IMG/VR virus record: IMGVR_UViG_3300042866_000818
Location: 1-37,182 of that record
Length of the DNA stretch: 37,182 nucleotides
Source of the DNA: a virus
Reading direction: 5' to 3' (one strand)
The position numbers and the translations under genes were made by a program. This document shows positions 31,648 to 36,974 of the stretch, in pieces. The notes beneath the pieces were generated by a model. It was not told where the DNA came from. It saw nothing but the letters and a program-made list of their open reading frames with translations, and did not search any database. Every line of letters begins with the position of its first letter. Position 1 is the first letter of the stretch.

Positions 31648-31682
31648 TGAAAAAAGGTCCATGGATCATCGACCCATGGACC
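31648..31682 (-). terminator. Perfect 11-bp intrinsic terminator in leader of unit L2
   Basis: Minus-strand AAGGTCCATGG (31682-31672), 9-base loop, CCATGGACCTT (31662-31652), followed by TTTT (31651-31648). The ribosome-binding site AGGAG of the next gene lies within about ten bases, so the hairpin sits inside a leader and looks like an attenuator. Confidence 0.85.
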
Positions 31683-31719
31683 TTGTGCTTGCGTTTGACC
31701 GTCAGGCCGCGCCCTGCTC

Positions 31720-32150
31720 CGCCTAACCCCGCGTTGCCGGACCCCGCCTAGACCGCCTCGCCGATCCGGGACTAACCCAGACATGCCTCGACCGCCTGAC
31801 CAGACCTGACCGTGCCATGACCAACCAACGCCATGACATGCCTCGACCGCCTCGCCGCGCCCCGCCGCGCCTAGCCTGACCGTGCCTAACCGGGACCGCC
31901 CAACCTAAGCGAACCCGACCTAACCGAAACTAGACCGCCTAGGCGCGCCGCGACTAGACGCACCCGAACACACCGAACCCTGACCGCCTAGCCCTGCCGA
32001 GCCGCGCCGCAACTAGACGCACCCGGACACACCGAACCTTGACCGCCTCGCCTCACCCGGCCCTAACAAGCCAGACCAGAACCGCCGATCCCAACCGATC
32101 CGCGCAATACCACGCCGCACCAAGACACACCGAGACCGCCATCCTTGACC
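31720..32150 (-). repeat. Degenerate pentanucleotide array (GG every 5 nt, NRGGY)
   Basis: For about 430 bases, GG on the minus strand (CC on the plus strand) recurs with a 5-base step. Between 31850 and 31890 nine consecutive CC dinucleotides start at exactly 5-base intervals. Typical minus-strand pentamers are TAGGC, GAGGC, CCGGT, TCGGG. Other positions vary, with TAG and TGA scattered, so it is not coding in any frame. It lies between the L1 end at 32187 and the terminator at 31648. Confidence 0.85.
31945..32052. repeat. 49-base direct repeat inside the pentamer array
   Basis: 31945-31993 and 32004-32052 differ at only four of 49 positions. Each copy contains ACTAGACGCACCC and CACACCGAACC. 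A second pair, GACATGCCTCGACCGCCT, is at 31780 and 31835, 55 bases apart (eleven pentamers). Confidence 0.85.
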
Positions 32151-32154
32151 ACAT

Positions 32155-32174
32155 GGGGCGGCTTGCACCGCCCC
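32155..32174 (-). other. Intercistronic stem-loop E
   Basis: GGGGCGG (32155-32161), loop of six, CCGCCCC (32168-32174), flanked on the minus strand by GGTGTG before and CATGTGG after. It follows the stop of gene 32187-32939 and resembles the four other L1 stem-loops. Confidence 0.65.
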
Positions 32175-32186
32175 ACGCACACCGCA

Positions 32187-32939
32187 TCACGCAGAGCGGC
32201 GCATGACCTCGTCATGGTAGAACCCAAGAAGCTCTGCCGTGTCGTGATCCGCAGGCTCAGGGTTGTCGAATGCATGCTGTTGCACATCCCGCGCCTCGTT
32301 CATCAGATCGTCCCACGTGGGCGAGGTCTCTTCGTCACCCATCACTGTGAAGCAACCGTTCGATCCCTTGCCCTTCTCCTGACGGAAGTCACCGATGCCG
32401 ATGATGGTTCCAGCGTTGGTCAGGATCGACGCAATCGAGTGCGCGTTGAGGGTGGGCTGAACGAATGCCACCGTGACCTCAGCACACCAGCGTGGTAGGT
32501 ATGCCCGCGTCCGCACGTCCGGGGTCTTGTTCATGTCAGCCGACCGGACAACGTCCATCTTCAGGTAGGGCTTGCCCCACACCTGAATGTGCATCTCAGG
32601 CAGGAAGATCAGGCGCTGCACATCCACCTTGGTGATGCCTGCCGTTGCCAGTGCAGCGGTGGCCATGGCACCCTTGACGCCCGGTGCAGGGAAGCACAGG
32701 AGCGTTTCCCCGGTGGCCTTGCGGTACATGCTGTCCCGAAACTCCTGTTCTGGGTGGTGCTTGAGGTTCACACGCTCAGCCTTGGTCTTGCGGGTTGACC
32801 CCAGCAAGAGGTCGCGCTTTGCCTTCACGCTCATGCTGTTGAAGTACAGCGGGGTCGATCCGACCATGCGTAGGGTCAATCGGCCCTGCTTGAGGCGGTC
32901 GATGTGTAGCTCTGTGGTCTCTTTCTTCGCGATAGCCAT
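32187..32939 (-). CDS. Conserved phage protein, RAMP-like in appearance
   Basis: 250 residues; GAGGAG before ATG 32939. The pattern LTLRMVGSTPLYFNSMS, KAERVNLKHHPEQEFRDSMY, FPAPGVKGAMATAALATAG, then VVRSADMNKTPDVRTRAYLPRW and IIGIGDFRQEKGKGSNG is a phage family I recognise but whose function I cannot name. The Gly-rich loop (IGDFRQEKGKGSNG, near 200) resembles RAMP/Cas-type RNA-binding folds, and this is inference. It is the last L1 gene, directly upstream of the pentamer array, so a protein-array link is conceivable. Confidence 0.65.
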   Translation of the reverse strand: MAIAKKETTELHIDRLKQGRLTLRMVGSTPLYFNSMSVKAKRDLLLGSTRKTKAERVNLKHHPEQEFRDSMYRKATGETLLCFPAPGVKGAMATAALATAGITKVDVQRLIFLPEMHIQVWGKPYLKMDVVRSADMNKTPDVRTRAYLPRWCAEVTVAFVQPTLNAHSIASILTNAGTIIGIGDFRQEKGKGSNGCFTVMGDEETSPTWDDLMNEARDVQQHAFDNPEPADHDTAELLGFYHDEVMRRSA

Positions 32940-32972
32940 TTGTTTTTCTCCTCAGGTTTCAGTTGTTGCTTG

Positions 32973-33188
32973 TCACAGGTTAGATTCCGCCGCCCTGATG
33001 GCGGTGAACAGGCGCTGCCGCACCTCTGCCCGCTGCAGGTAGAACATCAGTTCTGACACGTCAGTGTAGTTTGGCCTGTCGCCGTGGTCGCTGTGGCTGA
33101 TGTCGTTGTCGATGCATTCAAGCGCCACCTTGGCCTGAACGACAGTCAGGACGACCACAGGTTCGCTCTTCCATTCTTCCTTCTTCAT
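32973..33188 (-). CDS. Small hypothetical phage protein
   Basis: 71 residues from ATG 33188, with AAGGAGG upstream; a longer frame would start inside the stem-loop. MKKEEWKSEPVVVLTVVQAKVALECIDNDI, then LMFYLQRAEVRQRLFTAIRAAE. It reads as one strand pair plus two helices. Family not recognised. Confidence 0.6.
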   Translation of the reverse strand: MKKEEWKSEPVVVLTVVQAKVALECIDNDISHSDHGDRPNYTDVSELMFYLQRAEVRQRLFTAIRAAESNL

Positions 33189-33217
33189 GCTTTCCTCCTT
33201 GATTGGTGCATGGGATG

Positions 33218-33236
33218 GGGGCGGCATCACCGCCCC
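33218..33236 (-). other. Intercistronic stem-loop D
   Basis: GGGGCGG (33218-33224), loop CATCA, CCGCCCC (33230-33236). It lies 11 bases after the stop codon of gene 33248-33892 and before the ribosome-binding site of the next gene. TGCAT at 33207-33211 and ATGCA at 33243-33247 can pair as an outer stem. Confidence 0.7.
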
Positions 33237-33247
33237 GCACCGATGCA

Positions 33248-33892
33248 TCACAGGCTGTTGAACACCTCGTTTGCCAGATCGTTGGCGCGCTGCGCCTCAA
33301 GCTCAGCCTGTTGCGCTGCGTCCGATGCTGCGGCCCGCGCAGCCTTCAGTTCGCGCATGGCATCCTCGAAGCGGTCCCAGTCTTCTTGCTCGTACTTGCT
33401 GGGCTTGAACACGCCCTGCACACGGTTGCCGTCATCGTCCTTGCGGGTGGTGAACTTGCCGATCAGGTTCTCGGCCATGATCACCATAGGGTCCTTGTCG
33501 CTCTCACCGCTCACAGCCTTGGCAAGCTTGTTCTCGCTGTCGATGTTCTCGCTGTCCAAGATCGCCTTGACCAGCGCGGGGGTGGCCTGCGTTGGGATGT
33601 CCAGAACACGCAGTGCGCCGACAGAGTTTTCAAGGTACCGCTTGGCGGTCGCCTCCTTGACGCCTGCGTCCTCGATCAGGCCTTTGTACACCTGCTTGGC
33701 GATGGCGCGGGGCAGGTTGCCCTTGACCAGCTTCTGGCCGGACAGGCCTGCGATCAGGGCCGAATAGGCACCGATCTTCTGGCCGTTGGCCTCAGCGGTG
33801 CGTTCCTTCGCCTCGCCTTTGAGGTTGGTGATCGAGGTCTCACGGGTGGCGATCTCGTCGAACACTGCGCGGTCGATGGTGGTGCTGTTCAT
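33248..33892 (-). CDS. Hypothetical phage protein, helical
   Basis: 214 residues from ATG 33892, with AAGGAG upstream. Helical throughout: TIDRAVFDEIATRETSITNLKGEAKERTAEANGQKI, then SGQKLVKGNLPRAIAKQVYKGLIEDAGVKEATAKRYLENSVGALRVL, which has a KEATAKRYLENS recognition-helix style, and an Ala/Glu/Arg coiled coil near the end. A DNA-binding role is possible from the helix-turn-helix-like middle. Family not recognised. Confidence 0.6.
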   Translation of the reverse strand: MNSTTIDRAVFDEIATRETSITNLKGEAKERTAEANGQKIGAYSALIAGLSGQKLVKGNLPRAIAKQVYKGLIEDAGVKEATAKRYLENSVGALRVLDIPTQATPALVKAILDSENIDSENKLAKAVSGESDKDPMVIMAENLIGKFTTRKDDDGNRVQGVFKPSKYEQEDWDRFEDAMRELKAARAAASDAAQQAELEAQRANDLANEVFNSL

Positions 33893-33949
33893 GGTAGTCT
33901 CCTTGGGTTGAGGTCTCTTTGATCTTCTGCGGACCCGAAGCATGGGATG

Positions 33950-33967
33950 GCCACCCCGCAGGGTGGC
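33950..33967 (-). other. Intercistronic stem-loop C
   Basis: GCCACCC (33950-33956), loop CGCA, GGGTGGC (33961-33967), after the stop of gene 33983-34246. The flanks are GGTGTG and CCATCCC on the minus strand, as in the other copies. Confidence 0.7.
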
Positions 33968-33982
33968 ACACCGATGATCCAG

Positions 33983-34246
33983 TCATGGGTGGTCTTGCAG
34001 GCTCAGCGCCTCATCGATGAGGTCGTTGGCCATGGCATCCAACGCGCTGAACCGTGCGATGTAAATGTTTCGGTCGGCCTGCCACGCTTCGATGCCGCTG
34101 TTGCCTAGGTAGTCCCGCATGTGCGGGCTAAGCTCCTGCATGGCCTTCATCGCATCGCGCAGGGCGCGGACGGCGGCTAGGCGGGTGTCGATCAGTTTCT
34201 CGCGGCTGGTGCCGTTCAGGTTGGCGATGGGATGCATGATGGGCAT
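33983..34246 (-). CDS. Small helical phage protein
   Basis: 87 residues from ATG 34246, with GAGGATCG upstream. MPIMHPIANLNGTSREKLIDTRLAAVRALRDAMKAMQELSPHM and a C-terminal IARFSALDAMANDLIDEALSLQDHP. Two helical halves joined by YLGNSGIEAWQADRN. Family not recognised. Confidence 0.55.
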   Translation of the reverse strand: MPIMHPIANLNGTSREKLIDTRLAAVRALRDAMKAMQELSPHMRDYLGNSGIEAWQADRNIYIARFSALDAMANDLIDEALSLQDHP

Positions 34247-34257
34247 GATGGCGATCC

Positions 34258-34347
34258 TCAGAAGGGCAGGGTGGGAAGGGAAACGGGCTTGGCCTGCCCG
34301 TACTGGGACAGTTCGATGGTGCGGGCTGCGTAGACGATTTTTGACAT
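34258..34347 (-). CDS. 29-residue phage peptide
   Basis: ATG 34347 with TGGAGACC upstream. MSKIVYAARTIELSQYGQ, then KPVSLPTLPF. The short open frame has a proper ribosome-binding site and sits alone between stem-loop B and the next gene. No family; supported by position and start signal. Confidence 0.5.
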   Translation of the reverse strand: MSKIVYAARTIELSQYGQAKPVSLPTLPF

Positions 34348-34391
34348 GATAGGTCTCCATGGGTTGATTGATTGCACTGGCACACAGGATG

Positions 34392-34409
34392 CCTGCCCCG
34401 TGGGGCAGG
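34392..34409 (-). other. Intercistronic stem-loop B
   Basis: CCTGCCCC (34392-34399), loop GT, GGGGCAGG (34402-34409), with ACTGG (34376-34380) and CCAGT (34413-34417) able to pair outside. It follows the stop of gene 34421-34582. Confidence 0.7.
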
Positions 34410-34420
34410 TCACCAGTAGG

Positions 34421-34582
34421 TCAGTCGCAGGACGAATAGCGGGACGACTGCAGCATCCACACGTCGCCGGACTGCCACACCGTGTAGGTGTAGCCGTACC
34501 CCGGCCCAAGCATTGCCTTGCTGCGCTGGCCCTCAGCCTCAGCCTCGGCCTGCGTTTTGAATATTTCCATCTTTCGGATCAT
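34421..34582 (-). CDS. Small hypothetical phage protein
   Basis: 53 residues from ATG 34582, one base after the previous TGA. KMEIFKTQAEAEAEGQRSKAMLGPGYGYTYTVWQSGDVWMLQ, ending SRYSSCD. The Y-T-V-W strand and terminal S-C-D are seen in other small phage proteins. Function unknown. Confidence 0.55.
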   Translation of the reverse strand: MIRKMEIFKTQAEAEAEGQRSKAMLGPGYGYTYTVWQSGDVWMLQSSRYSSCD

Positions 34583-34583
34583 G

Positions 34584-34748
34584 TCAGTACCCCAGCCACT
34601 GCAGGACGTCCTGCGCCGGGTACTCTTCCCGGTCGCCCAGATCGTCGATGAACGTGCCGATCTCATCGCTCAGGCCATGGTCGGCAATCTCTTTCAGGGC
34701 GCGGTCACGGGTGACCATGACGCCCTCGGCGCTTTCGTAATAGGTCAT
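34584..34748 (-). CDS. Conserved small phage protein
   Basis: 54 residues from ATG 34748, after TGA by one base. VTRDRALKEIADHGL then IGTFIDDLGDREEYPAQDVLQWLGY matches a common small phage family with a W-L-G-Y end. Function unknown. Coupled to its neighbours. Confidence 0.65.
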   Translation of the reverse strand: MTYYESAEGVMVTRDRALKEIADHGLSDEIGTFIDDLGDREEYPAQDVLQWLGY

Positions 34749-34749
34749 C

Positions 34750-34977
34750 TCAGGCCTCCTCACGCAGGCCAGCAACGATGCTGGCGAAGTCACCAAAGCA
34801 GTCCAGAAACATCTGGTACTGAGGGGGCGACATCATGCTTTCGACGATGTCTAGGATGGGGTTGACGTGGGTGCTTGCCATCGACGCCCGCTGCCATCCC
34901 TCCGCGCGGTCGGTGTCGGCAAGGTTGGCCTGATAGGCGATGTCGTGCAGGCGGCGAAGGTACTCGATTTTGGTCAT
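34750..34977 (-). CDS. Small hypothetical phage protein
   Basis: 75 residues; GAGGAG before ATG 34977. MTKIEYLRRLHDIAYQANLADTDRAEGWQRA, then ILDIVESMMSPPQYQMFLDCFGDFASIV. Helical with a hydrophobic C-terminal third. No family recognised. Confidence 0.6.
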   Translation of the reverse strand: MTKIEYLRRLHDIAYQANLADTDRAEGWQRASMASTHVNPILDIVESMMSPPQYQMFLDCFGDFASIVAGLREEA

Positions 34978-35004
34978 GGTTTTCTCCTCAGTTTTGTTGG
35001 CCTT

Positions 35005-35036
35005 TTGGATGCCAGCCCCGCAGGGCTGGACACCAA
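35005..35036 (-). other. Intercistronic stem-loop A
   Basis: CCAGCCC (35012-35018), loop CGCA, GGGCTGG (35023-35029), with outer TTGG (35005-35008) and CCAA (35033-35036) pairing. It follows the stop of gene 35041-35262. This copy gives the longest total stem of the five. Confidence 0.7.
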
Positions 35037-35040
35037 AGGG

Positions 35041-35262
35041 TCATTCGGTGTCGCGTCCACCCCAATGCACTTCAACGTGCAGGATGTGGTCCGGGTTGAA
35101 AAAGATGTGTCGGGTGTCACCGTTGTGATCCAGCACAAACACTTGGCCCTCTTTTCCGGGTTCACCGAAAAAGGTTTGCCCGTTGGTCAGGGTGACCGTC
35201 AGGTCGAAGTATAGCTGTTCGCGGGATGCGACCTTGATCGCGTCCAAGATGGGGTTGTTCAT
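35041..35262 (-). CDS. Small hypothetical phage protein
   Basis: 73 residues; ATG overlaps the previous TGA (ATGA). IKVASREQLYFDLTVTLTNGQTFFGEPGKEGQVFVLDHNGDTRHIFFNPDHILHVEVHW is beta-rich, with a small barrel or SH3-like look. No family recognised. Confidence 0.6.
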   Translation of the reverse strand: MNNPILDAIKVASREQLYFDLTVTLTNGQTFFGEPGKEGQVFVLDHNGDTRHIFFNPDHILHVEVHWGGRDTE

Positions 35263-35417
35263 GCTGCCACCTCATGTGCGCGGCGCTCAGCCTCTGCCAT
35301 GGTGACGCCCTCGCGGATGGCGTAGGTTTCGATCAGGCCAGCACAGCGTTCTGCTGCACCGGGATACGATGCGCGAAGGATGCGGGCGGCGTTCTGCAGG
35401 ATCATGGTCGATGACAT
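35259..35417 (-). CDS. First gene of leftward early unit L1 (52 residues)
   Basis: ATG 35417 with AAAGGAAA upstream. MSSTMILQNAARILRASYPGAAERCAGLIETYAIREGVTMAEAERRAHEV: two helices with a Cys in the first. A longer in-frame start at 35453 lacks a ribosome-binding site. No family recognised. It begins the leftward early transcripts that flow to 32187. Confidence 0.55.
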   Translation of the reverse strand: MSSTMILQNAARILRASYPGAAERCAGLIETYAIREGVTMAEAERRAHEVAA

Positions 35418-35487
35418 GTTGTTTCCTTTCGGTTGGTTGTTGTTCACTGGCACTATTGAACCACCAGAACACCCGGCAGTGCCGGAT

Positions 35488-35513
35488 GCTCAAATTGTTC
35501 AATTGAGCTTTTT
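35488..35513 (+). promoter_or_regulatory. GTTC/GAAC-type inverted-repeat element (copy 4)
   Basis: GCTCAA (35488-35493) and TTGAGC (35503-35508) form a 6-bp stem, followed by TTTTT. On the plus strand GTTCAATTGAGCTTTTTCAG matches the minus-strand copies at 25195 and 29892. This copy points toward terS. Confidence 0.5.
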
Positions 35514-35854
35514 CAGTGTGTCCTGCCGTGTCCCGTATCCACGGGCTAGAGCCGCGCCCCCAGATCAGCCATCAGCGCACCCTGCTTTCCCTGCGTCACG
35601 CCATGTGGCGCGTTGTCAGTCTCAGGTGCGGTCCTGCCAATCGGGCCTGCCCATCTAGGGCGTGGCCGGAAGGTGTCACACTGCCGGGGCTATCCCCGGC
35701 CCCATCATCGCCTCGCGGCTAGGGGTGTGTCGGTCCAACGATGTCAAAGAGCGGTAATCGGTAACAGGTCACTGGGTACGCCCTATGTAGGCCATTTGCA
35801 CAGACTGTCTGTCAATTGGGTTCAGATGCACTTTGATGTCGTTTGGTGCATTTT

Positions 35855-35872
35855 ATCGACCATATCGACCAT
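35855..35872. repeat. Tandem 9-bp repeat (ATCGACCAT x2)
   Basis: Two exact adjacent copies, 35855-35863 and 35864-35872. They are flanked by another direct repeat, TGTCGTTTGGTGCA at 35837-35850 and TGTCGTTGGTGCA at 35877-35889, 40 bases apart (about four helical turns). Confidence 0.8.
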
Positions 35873-35965
35873 TGTGTGTCGTTGGTGCAACACATTGGTA
35901 TTGTCTTGGTATGCTGCTGGTGTGGTGTTGGTATGGTTTGGTCCTCGTTCTGCGCTGGCCGAAAG

Positions 35966-36013
35966 AGGGTGATTTCTGGGGTGATTCGTGGGGTGATTCG
36001 TTTTGTGATTGTG
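35966..36013. repeat. Four 12-bp iteron-like repeats
   Basis: Units of GGGGTGATTCGT: a diverged copy (35966-35977), two exact copies (35978-35989, 35990-36001) and another diverged copy (36002-36013), all with a TGATT core. This layout resembles replication iterons or a terminase binding site and ends 175 bases before terS. Confidence 0.75.
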
Positions 36014-36188
36014 CAGTGATATCAATGGGTTGTGTGCCATGTGGTGCCGGGGTTAAAGCCCGCCCTTTTGTGTCCGGTTTCTGGCGTCCCCGAGCGCAGC
36101 GACATGCAGGTGCAATTGGTCCTGTCGGGTGGTATCTTTCAGGGACAGATCACAGGCGTTTGTGCCTGCACCAGATGAGGATCACAGC

Positions 36189-36806
36189 ATGACGGATGAC
36201 ATCGAAGAGACCCCCAAGCCCGCCAAGGGTTCGCGCCCGATCCGAGCGAAGCGACACCTTGCGGTCGTAGCAGGAACAGACACTGCATCACCAAAGGCAA
36301 AGCCAACCAATGGAGGGAGCGTTGGAACATCCAAGGGTGCATCGCCTACCGGGACAAGGCGCAAGTCAGGGAAGAACCTGCTTCTGGGTCTCACGTCCAA
36401 GCAGGAAGCGTTTGCTGAGGCGGTGGTGTCCGGCATGTCACTGACAGCAGCCTACAAGTCAGCGTATGAAGCTCAGGCGATGTCGGAAGAGGCCATCAGG
36501 GTAGAAGCGTCAAGGCTGCTGACCCACCCTAATGTTTCCCTGCGGGTTAAATCGTTGAATGCTGAGAAAGAAGACCAACGGCGCATGTTGGCAGTCAACC
36601 GGGCAGAACGCGTCCTTCAGCGCTTGGAAAAGCTGGCCGACAACGCGACCGCTGAGAGCGTCAAGGTCAGGGCCAATGAGCTACTGGGAAAGACCGCTGG
36701 CCTGTTCACTGAGCAGATCGAGATCGAAGACAAGACAGATCGCAGCACGGCTGACATCGAGCGGTCCATCGCTGAGAAGCTGGCAAGGCTGGGGCTGACA
36801 GGGTAG
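36189..36806 (+). CDS. Terminase small subunit
   Basis: 205 residues from ATG 36189, with GAGGATCACAGC upstream. Residues 1-60 are a basic, Ser/Thr/Gly-rich disordered leader. LTSKQEAFAEAVVSGMSLTAAYKSAYEAQAM near 68-98 is the Terminase_2-type helix-turn-helix that binds the packaging site; ASRLLTHPNVSLRVKSL follows. The C-terminal part forms helices for oligomerisation, with a long charged helix (AERVLQRLEKLADNATAE). It brings the large subunit to the packaging start site; the large-subunit gene should lie beyond the right edge. Confidence 0.88.
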   Translation: MTDDIEETPKPAKGSRPIRAKRHLAVVAGTDTASPKAKPTNGGSVGTSKGASPTGTRRKSGKNLLLGLTSKQEAFAEAVVSGMSLTAAYKSAYEAQAMSEEAIRVEASRLLTHPNVSLRVKSLNAEKEDQRRMLAVNRAERVLQRLEKLADNATAESVKVRANELLGKTAGLFTEQIEIEDKTDRSTADIERSIAEKLARLGLTG

Positions 36807-36974
36807 CCGGGGAAAAGACCCCCCCCCTCCCCCTCCTGTGCGGTGTGTTGCAGGGGCGAGCCGTACAGCGCGATGTGTGCTGTCAGGTAGGGTGACCTAG
36901 GCCAACCCATAGATGGCCCTCTGGCGGCTCTCCTATCAAGCGCACGGCCCATCGATGGTGGCCATGGTGGCCTG
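36807..36974. other. Gap between terS and the edge ORF
   Basis: 168 bases with no gene that I can support. It contains the C-runs at 36813-36838 and a GC-rich stretch, and I see no strong promoter or hairpin with a T-run in it. Confidence 0.5.
36813..36838. other. Purine tract followed by C-runs after terS
   Basis: GGGGAAAAGA followed by nine C and then T with five C, just after the terS stop. Long single-base runs are prone to sequencing length errors, so the exact count is uncertain. It might mark an end or packaging feature. Confidence 0.4.

Larger units (their letters stand above)
35418..36188. promoter_or_regulatory. Divergent control region with hairpins and repeats (771 bp, no gene)
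   Basis: I see no convincing gene; frames of up to 119 residues have no ribosome-binding site and odd composition. Contents: a GTTC-type element (35488-35513); CCCGT-N4-ACGGG (35532-35545); GCCGGGG-CTAT-CCCCGGC (35683-35700); a perfect leftward -35 TTGACA (35747-35742) without a clear -10; ACAGAC-T-GTCTGT (35800-35812); repeats at 35837-36013. It lies between divergent L1 and terS, so it probably holds early and late promoters and possibly an origin or packaging site. Confidence 0.65.

Noticed and set aside
31720-32150. Pentamer array as a CRISPR or coding repeat
   Set aside because: Units are only five bases and degenerate, with no 20-40 base repeat and unique spacer pattern; stop codons occur in every frame.
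3400-35513. GTTC elements as alphaproteobacterial LexA boxes
   Set aside because: The known alphaproteobacterial box is GTTC-N7-GTTC (direct repeat); here the arms are inverted with a 4-base spacer.
35613-35972. 119-residue plus-strand open frame in the control region
   Set aside because: No ribosome-binding site, mixed composition, runs through repeat sequences; more likely non-coding.
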